DNA of 64,000 bases, from contig RQYR01000005.1 in assembly GCA_003859965.1 (NCBI GenBank), forward strand, positions 62,001 through 126,000, given 5' to 3'. Source of the stretch: Comamonadaceae bacterium OH2545_COT-014. GTDB taxonomy: Bacteria; Pseudomonadota; Gammaproteobacteria; Burkholderiales; Burkholderiaceae_C. The notes below the pieces were generated by a model. The model saw only the letters and a program-made list of their open reading frames with translations, was not told the DNA's origin and made no database searches. Shown in pieces: positions 36,596-44,628 of the stretch (position 1 is the first letter of the stretch; every line of letters starts with the position of its first letter). A program made the translations under genes and the position numbers.

Positions 36596-36940
36596 ATGCT
36601 GTCCCTTTTGATTACGTGGCTGCTCAGCGCGCTGGCGCTGATGGCCGTGGCCTACATGCTGCCCGGCGTGCGGATCACCAATTTCAAGAACGCCCTGCTG
36701 GCGGCCGTGATCCTGGGCCTGATCAACGCCGTGCTGCGTCCCGTGCTGCTGGTGCTGACCTTCCCCATCACGGTGCTCACGCTTGGCCTGTTCGTGCTGG
36801 TGCTCAACGGCCTGCTGTTCTGGCTGGCCAGCAGCCTCATCCGCGGCTTCCAGGTCTCGGGCTTCTGGTCGGGCGTGTTCGGCGCCTTGCTCTACAGCCT
36901 CATCAACTGGGGGCTGAACAGCTGGCGTGTGGCTGGCTGA
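36596..36940 (+). CDS. phage-holin-family (YvlD-like) small membrane protein
   Basis: A 114-residue protein with four transmembrane helices. It carries the family pattern LPGVRITNFKNALLAAVILGLINAVLRPVL, LTFPITVLTLGLFVLVLNGLLFW and a C-terminal GALLYSLINW. Despite the family name it is a widespread chromosomal membrane protein of unknown role, not a sign of prophage. AGGAG lies 8 bp before this ATG. It is commonly found between ahcY and metF in Burkholderiales, as here. Confidence 0.88.
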   Translation: MLSLLITWLLSALALMAVAYMLPGVRITNFKNALLAAVILGLINAVLRPVLLVLTFPITVLTLGLFVLVLNGLLFWLASSLIRGFQVSGFWSGVFGALLYSLINWGLNSWRVAG

Positions 36941-36959
36941 AGGAGGCACGGGCCTTCTC

Positions 36960-37769
36960 ATGCGCGCCGATCAACTGCTGATGCACAGCGGCCTGGCGCA
37001 AACGCGCTCGCAGGCGCAGCGCCTGATCGCCGCTGGCGTGCAGTGGCGCTTGCCGGGCGCCGCCACTTGGCAGACGGTGCGCAAGAACGGCGATGAGCTG
37101 CCCGCCACGGCGCAGCTTCAGTTGCTGGATGCCGCCGAGGCGCGCTACGTCTCGCGCGGCGGCCTGAAGCTGGAAGGCGCGCTGGCCGCCACCGGGCTGG
37201 ACGTGCGCGGCTGGCGCTGCCTGGATGTGGGCCAGAGCACTGGCGGCTTTACCGACTGCCTGCTGGCGCACGGCGCGGCGCACGTGACGGGCGTGGACGT
37301 GGGCCACGGCCAGTTGCATCCGCGGCTGGCGCAGGATGCGCGCGTCACGGCCATTGAGGGGGTCAACGCACGGCATCTGGATGCTACTTTATTGATAGCT
37401 TCTTGCGCCCAACTGGCGGGCCTGAAGGGCATTTTTGACCCGTCATGCCAGGCCGAGGCAGGGCCGCCTTACGCGCTGATCGTGGGTGATTTGTCCTTTA
37501 TCTCGCTCACGCTGGTGCTGCCTGCGCTGGCGCCGCTGCTGGACGCGGGCGGGCAGGCGCTGATGCTGGTCAAACCGCAGTTCGAGCTGCAGGCGCACCA
37601 GATCGGCAAGGGCGGCATCGTGCGCGATGCGGCGCTTTACACCCAGGTGGAACAGCGCCTGCGCGCCGCCTGCGAAGGCGCGGGCCTGCGCGTGCGCCAA
37701 TGGCTGCCCAGCCCCATTGCCGGGGGCGACGGCAACCGCGAATTTTTCATTCACGCCAGCCGGGTGTGA
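36960..37769 (+). CDS. tlyA: TlyA-family rRNA (cytidine-2'-O)-methyltransferase
   Basis: A 269-residue protein. An N-terminal S4-like RNA-binding domain (MRADQLLMHSGLAQTRSQAQRLIAAG) precedes a FtsJ-type Rossmann methyltransferase: SRGGLKLEGAL, CLDVGQSTGGFTDCLLAHGA, GVDVGHGQLHPRL, LIVGDLSFISL and MLVKPQFELQAHQIGKGGIVRD. TlyA methylates 16S/23S rRNA; some homologues also act as haemolysins. Residues about 141-160 are encoded by a family 2 repeat placed between the SAM-binding strands, where homologues usually run on directly. AGGAGG lies 12 bp upstream, rather far. Confidence 0.92.
   Translation: MRADQLLMHSGLAQTRSQAQRLIAAGVQWRLPGAATWQTVRKNGDELPATAQLQLLDAAEARYVSRGGLKLEGALAATGLDVRGWRCLDVGQSTGGFTDCLLAHGAAHVTGVDVGHGQLHPRLAQDARVTAIEGVNARHLDATLLIASCAQLAGLKGIFDPSCQAEAGPPYALIVGDLSFISLTLVLPALAPLLDAGGQALMLVKPQFELQAHQIGKGGIVRDAALYTQVEQRLRAACEGAGLRVRQWLPSPIAGGDGNREFFIHASRV
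37382..37440 (+). repeat. family 2 AT-rich repeat inside tlyA
   Basis: GCTACTTTATTGATAGC (37383-37399), then TTCTTGCGCCC, GGCGGGCCTGAAGGGC and ATTTTTGACC. It is open in the tlyA frame and codes about 20 residues (ATLLIASCAQLAGLKGIFD). Confidence 0.7.
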
Positions 37770-37786
37770 GCTTTTCCCCGCTTGTC

Positions 37787-38611
37787 ATGACGGTTTCACT
37801 CAGCCTTGAATTCTTTCCGCCCAAAACACCCGAAGGCGCCCAGAAGCTGCGCGCCACGCGGCAGCAGCTTTATGCGCTGAAGCCGGAGTTCTGCTCCGTT
37901 ACCTTTGGCGCGGGCGGCTCCACGCAAGATGGCACGCTGGCGGCCGTGCGCGAAATCCTGGCCGAAGGCGTGCCCGCCGCGCCGCACCTGTCGTGCATTG
38001 GGCAAACGCGCGAAAGCATCCGCCAGCGCCTGGCCGATTACCGCGCCGCCGGGGTGCGCCGCATCGTGGCCCTGCGCGGCGACTTGCCCAGCGGCTACGG
38101 CGGCGGCGGCGAGTTCCGTTACGCCAGCGACCTGGTGGCCTTCATCCGCGCCGAAACGGGCGGCCACTTTCACCTGGAGGTGGCGGCCTACCCGGAAATG
38201 CACCCCCAGGCGCGCTCGCCCGCCGCCGATCTGGATGCCTTTGCCACCAAGGTGGCGGCGGGGGCTGATTCGGCCATCACCCAGTATTTCTTCAACGCCG
38301 ACGCCTACTTCCGCTTTCGGGACGAGCTGGCCGCGCGCGGCCTGCACGTGCCGGTGGTGCCGGGCATCATGCCCATCACCAATTCCACGCAGTTGCTGCG
38401 CTTTTCGGATGCCTGCGGCGCCGAGGTGCCGCGCTGGGTGCGCTTGCGGCTGGAAAGCCTGGGCGATGACACGGCCAGCATCCGCGCCTTTGGCCTGGAC
38501 GTGGTGAGCGCGCTTTGCCAGCGCCTGCTGCAAGGCGGCGCGCCGGGCCTGCACCTCTACACCATGAACCAGAGCGCCGCCGCGCTGGCACTGGCGCAGC
38601 GGCTGGGCTGA
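37787..38611 (+). CDS. metF: methylenetetrahydrofolate reductase
   Basis: MetF reduces methylene-THF to methyl-THF with FAD and NADH, feeding methionine synthesis. The 274 residues match the bacterial enzyme: [73 protein letters not shown] and LHLYTMNQS. With ahcY at the head of the cluster it closes the SAM cycle. No ribosome site precedes the ATG, which sits 17 bp after tlyA, so coupling is likely. The last A of the TGA stop is the first base of a family 1 repeat. Confidence 0.97.
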   Translation: MTVSLSLEFFPPKTPEGAQKLRATRQQLYALKPEFCSVTFGAGGSTQDGTLAAVREILAEGVPAAPHLSCIGQTRESIRQRLADYRAAGVRRIVALRGDLPSGYGGGGEFRYASDLVAFIRAETGGHFHLEVAAYPEMHPQARSPAADLDAFATKVAAGADSAITQYFFNADAYFRFRDELAARGLHVPVVPGIMPITNSTQLLRFSDACGAEVPRWVRLRLESLGDDTASIRAFGLDVVSALCQRLLQGGAPGLHLYTMNQSAAALALAQRLG

Positions 38612-38695
38612 GAACCGGTTCAAAAGCCCGGCGCGGCGGGCATTCCAGCGGATGCGGGCGGTCTGTCTGCTTCCCGGTGCAAAGTCTCGCCATGG
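38611..38695 (+). repeat. family 1 repeat, copy E (left half)
   Basis: AGAACCGGTTCAAAAGCCC begins on the last base of the metF stop codon. GGCGCGGCGGGCATTCCAGCGG and GCGGTCTGTC follow as in the complete copies. The right inverted repeat is absent; the sequence fades before the rlpA promoter. Confidence 0.65.
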
Positions 38696-38770
38696 CGCGG
38701 CGCATGGCCCGTTCACAAGCGATTGCAATTTGGCGCGTGCCGGGCGGTAGTGGCCGCATGGCGGGCTGGC

Positions 38771-38776
38771 TAGAAT
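38771..38776 (+). promoter_or_regulatory. -10-like hexamer TAGAAT of rlpA
   Basis: TAGAAT ends 8 bp before the rlpA ATG, so a start 6-8 bp downstream would give a leaderless or nearly leaderless message. There is no ribosome site before the ATG, which agrees. No convincing -35 is seen. Confidence 0.4.
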
Positions 38777-38784
38777 CGCGCCCC

Positions 38785-39564
38785 ATGTCCCGGCAACCCT
38801 CGGCCGGCCGTCCCCTGTCAGGGGCATGGCTGGCTCGCCAAGGCGCATTTCTCGGGCTGGCTGGCGCGCTCGTGCTGGCCACGCCAGCGGTTCTCGCCCA
38901 GACGGCTTCGCCCGTCGCCTCCAGCGCCTTCATCACTTCCTCTGCCTCGTGCGCCCCTGGCACGCGCGATATGCGCTGCCCTGGCTATGCCGGCTTTACG
39001 CCCCGCGTGGGCGAAAGCGCGGCCGAGCCTGAGCCCGGGGTGACGCCACTGTCTCCGGCATCCCCGCCGCCCGCGGCTGTGCCAGCATTGCCCGATGCGC
39101 CCGCCGCCGCGCCGCCAACGCGGCGGCGCGGCGCGGTCAGGCAGGCGGCGCCCGCTGTATCTTCACCGGCCAGGGGTGAGCGCGAGTTGGGGCGCGGCAG
39201 CGCCTCGTGGTATGGCCCCGGCTTTCATGGCCGCACCACGGCCAACGGCGAGCGCTTCAACATGCACGAGCTGACCGCCGCGCACAAAACCCTGCCCTTT
39301 GGCACCCGCGTGCTGGTGCACAACCCGCGCAATGGCAAACAGGTGGTGGTGCGCATCAATGACCGCGGCCCTTATGCGCGCGGCCGCATCATTGACTTGA
39401 GCTATGCCGCGGCCAAGGCCGTGGGCCTGAAGTCACGCGGCCACGGCCTGGTGGTGTTGCGCGAAGCCGGGCCCAAGGCGCCCCGCAGCACCCGCCATCG
39501 CCGCGCAGCCCCTGCCGGCAGCGAGGTGGATGTGGCCGAGGCTGCTGGCGGGCCGTCTATCTGA
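38785..39564 (+). CDS. rlpA: RlpA-family septal-ring lytic transglycosylase
   Basis: A 259-residue exported protein with a signal peptide ([18 protein letters not shown]), a Pro/Ala-rich spacer, and the double-psi beta-barrel domain at about 130-225. That domain has [57 protein letters not shown] and the catalytic Asp in NDRGP. RlpA cleaves glycan strands lacking peptide stems. There is no lipobox Cys and no C-terminal SPOR domain, so it is a short form. The start rests on the promoter hexamer and the signal peptide. Confidence 0.9.
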   Translation: MSRQPSAGRPLSGAWLARQGAFLGLAGALVLATPAVLAQTASPVASSAFITSSASCAPGTRDMRCPGYAGFTPRVGESAAEPEPGVTPLSPASPPPAAVPALPDAPAAAPPTRRRGAVRQAAPAVSSPARGERELGRGSASWYGPGFHGRTTANGERFNMHELTAAHKTLPFGTRVLVHNPRNGKQVVVRINDRGPYARGRIIDLSYAAAKAVGLKSRGHGLVVLREAGPKAPRSTRHRRAAPAGSEVDVAEAAGGPSI

Positions 39565-39588
39565 CGCCTATTCCTGAATCACCTGCCC

Positions 39589-39662
39589 CAAGGTTTTTCG
39601 CAGCCCTTTTGGCCTGCACAGGCACGAGGCAAGGCAGCCTCTGGGGCGCGCGAAAAACCTTG
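39589..39662. repeat. 13-bp inverted repeat in the rlpA-rlmJ gap
   Basis: CAAGGTTTTTCGC (39589-39601) is the perfect complement of GCGAAAAACCTTG (39650-39662), with a smaller hairpin GCCTGCACAGGC inside the loop. It lies between convergent rlpA and rlmJ. It may be a bidirectional terminator or a structured RNA. The rest of 39663-39810 shows nothing. Confidence 0.55.
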
Positions 39663-39810
39663 CCTTGGCGGCGCGGCTGCCTTCAGACACTTCAACATCT
39701 TGAATGAAGCTGCGCGCTGCCTGTGCGCCTGTGCTCGTGTCAGAAGGTTTTGTGGATTGGGGCGGCTTTCCTTGCGCTCCCGGACAAGGGGGGGCAGAAC
39801 AGGAGGGCGC

Positions 39811-40806
39811 TTACCGCGCGCCGCCGCCTTCTTCCACATGCCAGCCCTGGCCTGGCCCGCGTTTGAGTGTTTGCAGCACGGTCGGCAGGGCTGCGCGCAA
39901 GCGGGGAGCCAGTGTGTGCGGCGGGTTGATGACGAACATGCCGCTGGCGGACAGGCCAGGGCGGCGCGGCTTGTCTCGGGTGAGAGCCGCAGCGGCATCA
40001 GCGGCGGGCTGCCCGATGGACAGCGTGGCGTGCAGCCAGGGGCGCTGCGCCTGTATGGCCAGGGTTTTCAGGCGGCGCGGCAGGCCATGCGCCTCGGGGC
40101 GCGCAATGATGGGATACCACACCAGGAACACCCCGTTGGCGAAACGTTTGAGGGCGGTCTGCACTGTCGTGGCGGTGCGCGTGTAGTCGGTCTTGATCTC
40201 GTAACTGGGATCGATCAGCACCAGCGCCCGGCGTGAGCCGCCAGGGGCTGCCGGGGGCGGCAGCAGGGCGGGCAGGGCTTCAAAACCGTCTTGCGCCTGC
40301 ACGCTGATCTGGCGGCCCGCATCCAGCTGGGCCACGTTGGCTTGCAGCGCCCGGCTGTCACTGGGGTGCAGCTCGAACAGGCGCAGCCGGTCGCGCACGG
40401 CGGCGCGCGCGGGTTCGGCCATCAGCCGCTGCATGAGAAAGGGCGAGCCGGGGTAAATGCGAACCGGCCCGGCAGCGGTGTTGAAGCTGGCCACCATCGA
40501 CAGGTAATCCTGCAAGGCGTCGTCTTCGGTGGCGGCATCCGTGGCGCCGGGCTCATCCGGCCGGGCGGGCGCACGCGGGCTGCGTGAGCCGTGGGCCGCC
40601 AGCAAGGGCAGCACGCCTTCCGTCGCTTCGCCAGAGGTCTGGGCAGCATCGCCGTCCAGCCGGTACAGGCCCGCGCCCGCGTGCGTATCCACCAGCGTGA
40701 GCGGGGCGCTTTTGCGCATCAGGTGGCGCAATGTGGCGATGAGGGTAAGGTGCTTGAGCACGTCGGCATGGTTGCCAGCGTGAAAGGCGTGACGATAGCT
40801 GAACAT
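39811..40806 (-). CDS. rlmJ: 23S rRNA (adenine(2030)-N6)-methyltransferase RlmJ
   Basis: RlmJ methylates A2030 of 23S rRNA using SAM. The 331-residue protein starts MFSYRHAFHAGNHADVLKHL, the family's characteristic N terminus, and contains DTHAGAGLYRLDG (SAM), GSPFLMQRLM, ELHPSDSRAL, the catalytic LVLIDPSYEIKTDY and FLVWYPI, then GMFVINPPHTL. It is about 50 residues longer than E. coli RlmJ because of an acidic Pro-rich insertion near 70-90. A TAACAT hexamer ends 7 bp before the ATG. It is divergent from rplM. Confidence 0.95.
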   Translation of the reverse strand: MFSYRHAFHAGNHADVLKHLTLIATLRHLMRKSAPLTLVDTHAGAGLYRLDGDAAQTSGEATEGVLPLLAAHGSRSPRAPARPDEPGATDAATEDDALQDYLSMVASFNTAAGPVRIYPGSPFLMQRLMAEPARAAVRDRLRLFELHPSDSRALQANVAQLDAGRQISVQAQDGFEALPALLPPPAAPGGSRRALVLIDPSYEIKTDYTRTATTVQTALKRFANGVFLVWYPIIARPEAHGLPRRLKTLAIQAQRPWLHATLSIGQPAADAAAALTRDKPRRPGLSASGMFVINPPHTLAPRLRAALPTVLQTLKRGPGQGWHVEEGGGAR

Positions 40807-40832
40807 GGCAGGCATGTTACATGCCGGGCTGC

Positions 40833-40838
40833 TACAAT
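40833..40838 (+). promoter_or_regulatory. -10 element TACAAT of the rplM-rpsI operon
   Basis: TACAAT lies 173 bp before the rplM ATG, next to the divergent rlmJ start. A -35 is not clear. It implies a leader of about 165 nt. Confidence 0.5.
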
Positions 40839-40880
40839 CCGCAGCTTTTTGCAGCGCCTTCTTGGCTCCGCGGCAAAACG

Positions 40881-40924
40881 CCCGCCTTTTCCCCGGCATG
40901 CCTTGTGCGGCCGCAAAAGGCGGG
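40881..40924 (+). promoter_or_regulatory. hairpin in the rplM-rpsI leader
   Basis: CCCGCCTTTT (40881-40890) is perfectly complementary to AAAAGGCGGG (40915-40924), with a 24-nt loop containing GCGGCCGC. It lies in the 5' leader, not followed by Ts, so it is a candidate autoregulatory structure for the L13/S9 operon. Confidence 0.45.
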
Positions 40925-41011
40925 TGAAACCACCTAAGAGGTTCCCGCAAGAGGAATGCCGACCGTGGAAAAGAGCCAGCCAAACCAACTCATTCCCATC
41001 AAGGAAACCGT

Positions 41012-41455
41012 ATGAAAACGTTCAGCGCAAAACCTGCTGACGTGACGCACGAGTGGTTTGTGATTGACGCCACCGACAAGGTGCTCGGACGGGTCGCCAG
41101 CGAAGTGGCCCTCCGTCTGCGCGGCAAGCACAAAGCCATTTACACGCCTCACGTCGATACCGGCGATTACATCGTCGTGGTCAACGCCTCCAAGCTCAAG
41201 GTCACCGGCGCCAAGGAGCTGGACAAGAAGTATTACCGCCACACCGGTTACCCGGGCGGCATTCGCGAGACCAACTTCCGCGACCTGCAGGCCAAGCACC
41301 CCGGCCGCGCGCTGGAAAAGGCTGTCAAGGGCATGCTGCCCAAGGGTCCGCTGGGCTACGCCATGATCAAGAAGCTGAAGGTGTATGGCGGTGCAGAGCA
41401 CCCGCACACCGCGCAGCAGCCCAAGGTGCTTGAAATTGCAGGAGTGGCGAAATGA
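41012..41455 (+). CDS. rplM: 50S ribosomal protein L13
   Basis: A 147-residue L13: [71 protein letters not shown], and [20 protein letters not shown]. It is an early large-subunit assembly protein. AAGGAAA lies 7 bp upstream. Its stop overlaps the rpsI start by 4 bp, so L13 and S9 are translationally coupled. Confidence 0.98.
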   Translation: MKTFSAKPADVTHEWFVIDATDKVLGRVASEVALRLRGKHKAIYTPHVDTGDYIVVVNASKLKVTGAKELDKKYYRHTGYPGGIRETNFRDLQAKHPGRALEKAVKGMLPKGPLGYAMIKKLKVYGGAEHPHTAQQPKVLEIAGVAK

Positions 41456-41844
41456 TTGGTGAATGGAACAACGGCACCGGCCGCCGCAAGACCAGCGTGG
41501 CCCGCGTGTTTCTGAAAAAAGGCAGCGGCAAGATCACCGTGAATGGCAAGCCCATTGAGCAGTTCTTTGGCCGCCAGACCTCCATCATGATCGCCAAGCA
41601 GCCGCTGGTGCTGACCGACAACGTGGAAGCGTTCGATGTCATGGTCAACGTGCATGGCGGTGGTGAATCCGGCCAGGCTGGCGCCGTGCGCCATGGCATT
41701 ACCCGTGCCCTGATCGACTACGACGCTAACCTGAAGCCCGCCCTGTCGGCAGCTGGTTATGTCACGCGCGACGCCCGCGAGGTGGAACGCAAGAAGGTCG
41801 GCCTGCACTCCGCACGCCGCCGCAAGCAGTTCAGCAAGCGCTGA
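41452..41844 (+). CDS. rpsI: 30S ribosomal protein S9
   Basis: A 130-residue S9: [52 protein letters not shown], and the Arg/Lys-rich tail [14 protein letters not shown] that reaches the decoding centre. It overlaps rplM by ATGA and is followed by a terminator. Confidence 0.98.
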   Translation: MIGEWNNGTGRRKTSVARVFLKKGSGKITVNGKPIEQFFGRQTSIMIAKQPLVLTDNVEAFDVMVNVHGGGESGQAGAVRHGITRALIDYDANLKPALSAAGYVTRDAREVERKKVGLHSARRRKQFSKR

Positions 41845-41906
41845 TCCGCCTGCGGGATGCGTCTGGCGGCTGCCAGAGGCGTCACAAGTGGCCGATGGCC
41901 GCCACG

Positions 41907-41943
41907 AAAACCGCGCCCGCCCTTTGGCGGTCGCGGTTTTTTG
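41907..41943 (+). terminator. terminator of the rplM-rpsI operon
   Basis: AAAACCGCG-C-CCGCC pairs with GGCGG-T-CGCGGTTTT (one internal mismatch, CTTT loop) and is followed by more Ts. It lies 63 bp after the rpsI stop. Confidence 0.85.
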
Positions 41944-42002
41944 TTGGGGGCGTGGTAAAAGCAGGCGTTGCAGACCAGAAACCACGCAGGAGATTCAAGT
42001 CT

Positions 42003-42482
42003 ATGTTGGGCCTCAAGAAACAACCTTCCGTACGCAGCACGATTGGTGCCGGCATGCGCGTTCAAGGGCCGTGCACATTCGAGGACGGCCTGCAGATTGA
42101 CGGCGAGGTCACGGGCGACGTGCTGGCCGAGCCGGGCCGTCCCAGTACCTTGGTGATTGGTGAAACGGGGTGTGTGCATGGGGCCATCCGGGCAGACCAT
42201 GTGGTCATTGCAGGCCGCATTACCGGGCCGGTTCAGGCACATGATTTGCTGGAGCTGCGCGCCACCGCGCATGTGCAGGGTGATGTGCAGTACAAAACGC
42301 TGGAAATGCAGCAAGGCGCGGTGATCGCGGGACAGTTGCAGCCACAGCTGACGCCGCCACCGGCCGAGCCTCAGGTATTCAGTGGGTTCACGCCGCCGGA
42401 CACGGAAGCCGCCGCCGTTCAGGAACCCGTTGAACCCACCTTGGATTTCGCCCCGGAGCCAGACAAAGACCGACTGTTTTGA
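42003..42482 (+). CDS. bactofilin-family cytoskeletal protein
   Basis: A 159-residue bactofilin (DUF583). A short basic N terminus is followed by a right-handed beta-helix: STIGAGMRVQGPCTFEDGLQ, IDGEVTGDVLAEPGRPSTLVIGETGCVHGAIRADHVVIAGRITGPVQAHDLLELRATAHVQGD and YKTLEMQQGAVIAGQL. These six-residue-period turns end in a disordered Pro/Glu tail. Bactofilins polymerise without nucleotide and position cell-wall enzymes. A LytM peptidase encoded 600 bp away is a typical functional partner. AGGAGA lies about 10 bp before the ATG. Confidence 0.92.
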   Translation: MLGLKKQPSVRSTIGAGMRVQGPCTFEDGLQIDGEVTGDVLAEPGRPSTLVIGETGCVHGAIRADHVVIAGRITGPVQAHDLLELRATAHVQGDVQYKTLEMQQGAVIAGQLQPQLTPPPAEPQVFSGFTPPDTEAAAVQEPVEPTLDFAPEPDKDRLF

Positions 42483-42524
42483 TAGACTTTTGCCCCTCCC
42501 ACACATCTGTCTACAGGAGCTTCC

Positions 42525-42902
42525 ATGAATGCCGCCGCTGAAACCCAAGCTGTTCCCGCAGCCATGCCCGATCCCATTGTTTTTACTGACAGTGCGGCTG
42601 CCAAGGTGGCAGAACTGATCGCCGAGGAAGGCAACCCTGACCTGAAGCTGCGTGTTTTCGTGCAGGGTGGCGGGTGTTCGGGTTTTCAGTACGGCTTCAC
42701 GTTCGATGAAATCACCAATGACGACGACACCACCATGACCAAAAATGGCGTGTCGCTGCTGATTGATGCCATGAGCTACCAGTATCTGGTGGGCGCTGAG
42801 ATCGACTACAAGGAAGACTTGCAGGGGGCGCAGTTTGTGATCAAGAACCCCAATGCGCAAACCACTTGTGGCTGTGGTTCATCGTTTTCCGTGGCCGAAT
42901 AA
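42525..42902 (+). CDS. erpA: iron-sulfur cluster insertion protein ErpA
   Basis: A 125-residue A-type carrier that delivers Fe-S clusters to target proteins. It has the three conserved cysteines in [11 protein letters not shown] and TTCGCGSSF, and the ErpA-type [37 protein letters not shown] lies 6 bp upstream of the ATG. A strong terminator follows, shared with the convergent peptidase gene. Confidence 0.97.
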   Translation: MNAAAETQAVPAAMPDPIVFTDSAAAKVAELIAEEGNPDLKLRVFVQGGGCSGFQYGFTFDEITNDDDTTMTKNGVSLLIDAMSYQYLVGAEIDYKEDLQGAQFVIKNPNAQTTCGCGSSFSVAE

Positions 42903-42951
42903 GACAAGGCTTTTCACTGCCTTCTCGGTGCCGGTCTGTTTGGCATTCGCC

Positions 42952-42986
42952 ATGAAAAAAAGCGCCTTTGAAGGCGCTTTTTTTCA
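42952..42986. terminator. bidirectional terminator between erpA and the LytM peptidase gene
   Basis: AAAAAAAGCGCCTT and AAGGCGCTTTTTTT form an almost perfect palindrome with Ts on both strands. It can terminate erpA on the plus strand and the peptidase gene on the minus strand. The remaining 42987-43080 shows nothing. Confidence 0.9.
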
Positions 42987-43080
42987 TGTGGGCGATTAAC
43001 TGCCAAAAAGAAACTGGCGGGGGCTAGGAAAAGCGCCACAGCCCGGCCAGCGTGCCGGACGTTGCGCGGGATGCAAGCGT

Positions 43081-44451
43081 TTACTCGAAGGTGGCGCTGG
43101 CGATCCGGTCGGCCGCTGCCAGTTGCATCTTCATCTCGTCTGCCAGTTTGGCGAAGGCCGCCTTGCCATCCGGGGAAACGGGGATGAACTCGCGCTGCTC
43201 AGCCAGGGCGGTCACGGGGTTGATGGGCTGGTTGTCCACACGGAATTCGAAATGCAGGTGCGGGCCAGTGGAGCGGCCCGTGGAGCCGACCGCGCCGATG
43301 GTTTCGCCCTGCATCACGTTGTCGCCCGCCTTGACGTCAATGCGTGACAGATGGGCATACACGGTGGAGTCCTTGCCGCGATGCTGGATATAGATCACGT
43401 TGCCATAGCCGTTTTGCACGCCGGCAAACGTCACCACGCCGTCACCAATGGTGCGCACGGGCGTGCCCGTGGCGGCGGCGTAGTCCACGCCGGTGTGTTC
43501 GTGCGTGTAGCCCAGAATGGGGTGGCGGCGTGCGCCGAAATCGCTGGTGATGCGCAGCACGGGCAGCGGCGCGGCCAGGTAGGCTTTGCGCAAGCTCTGG
43601 CCTTCAAAGTTGTAGTAGGCGCCTTTGTCGGCGCCCGCCTCCCGGAACCAGATGGCCTGATGCGTTTTGCCGCGATTGATGAATTCGGCGCTTAGGATGC
43701 GGCCGGCCCGCACGGGTTCGCCGTCGGCTTCCAGCGTTTCGTAAACGATGGAGAAGCGGTCGCCACGGCGCAGGGATTTGTGGAAGTCGATTTCCGAGCC
43801 AAAGATTTCGGTGAGCTGGCGTGTCACGCTGTCGGGCAGGCCGGCCGCGTCGGTGGCGGCGAACAGCGTGCTGTGAATGGCGCCGCTGGCCAGGCGCTGG
43901 CTGGCTGCCAGCGGGGCTGTTTCCACACGGGCTGAAAAGCCGGTGTCGGTTTTGCGGACGACCAGGCGCTTGAAATCCTGGCTGTCGGCTTTTTCCACCC
44001 AGTGCGTGCGCAGGGAAAGCAGAGCCTGACGGTCATTGACCTCGGCGGTCACGGTACGGCCGGAACGGCTGAACAATGCCTGGCGGGCCAAGGTGTGGCG
44101 GCGCAGGAAGCTGGCGGCCTCCGGGTCGGCAATGCCCAGGCGCGCCAACAGCGCCTCGGGGGTGTCGGCGGCGCGCGTGAGTTCGCTGCGGTAGAGGGTG
44201 AAGCTGTGGGTGTCCAGGGCGCTGCCCTGATCGGGCAGGGCTTGCAGCGCCACAGGCTCGGCCACCAGCCGCACGGTTTCCGTGGGGACGGCGGGGGCCA
44301 GTGAGGCCACGGCAAACGCCGCGCCGCCGCCGCCCAGCAGGAAAGCGGCCATGACAGCGGTGATGCGCTTGGGGTGGCGCTGAATCAGGTCTGCGAGCGC
44401 GAGGCCGGAGGAAATCAGGTGTTGTTTCACGGGGCGGAGCGTCGATGGCAT
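43081..44451 (-). CDS. M23 (LytM-type) murein endopeptidase, MepM-like
   Basis: A 456-residue envelope protein with one N-terminal helix (RITAVMAAFLLGGGGAAFAVASL), a long periplasmic region with an OapA/LysM-like segment, and a C-terminal LytM domain. The domain has zinc ligands in RRHPILGYTHEHTGVDYAAATG and GPHLHFEFRV (HxH), indicating an active D,D-endopeptidase. It cleaves peptide cross-links so that peptidoglycan can expand. The ATG at 44451 is preferred to a TTG one codon earlier. It is divergent from tyrS and convergent with erpA. Confidence 0.93.
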   Translation of the reverse strand: MPSTLRPVKQHLISSGLALADLIQRHPKRITAVMAAFLLGGGGAAFAVASLAPAVPTETVRLVAEPVALQALPDQGSALDTHSFTLYRSELTRAADTPEALLARLGIADPEAASFLRRHTLARQALFSRSGRTVTAEVNDRQALLSLRTHWVEKADSQDFKRLVVRKTDTGFSARVETAPLAASQRLASGAIHSTLFAATDAAGLPDSVTRQLTEIFGSEIDFHKSLRRGDRFSIVYETLEADGEPVRAGRILSAEFINRGKTHQAIWFREAGADKGAYYNFEGQSLRKAYLAAPLPVLRITSDFGARRHPILGYTHEHTGVDYAAATGTPVRTIGDGVVTFAGVQNGYGNVIYIQHRGKDSTVYAHLSRIDVKAGDNVMQGETIGAVGSTGRSTGPHLHFEFRVDNQPINPVTALAEQREFIPVSPDGKAAFAKLADEMKMQLAAADRIASATFE

Positions 44452-44628
44452 CAATAGGTCAGGGCGGGCGCCCGGCGGGTGTGGCGGGGCGCATGGTCAA
44501 AGCTTTGGGCAAAGTGGATAAGGGCGAATTGAAATGCCTGCCCCATACAATTGCCCCCTTGGAGGCCGCTGCCACAAAATCGTTCAAGTATATCGGCGCC
44601 TGAATTTGCCTACAAGCCAAAAATCCTT

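Noticed and set aside
36596-36940. Holin-family gene as a sign of prophage
   Set aside because: No other phage gene is nearby, and the family is a common chromosomal membrane protein next to ahcY/metF.
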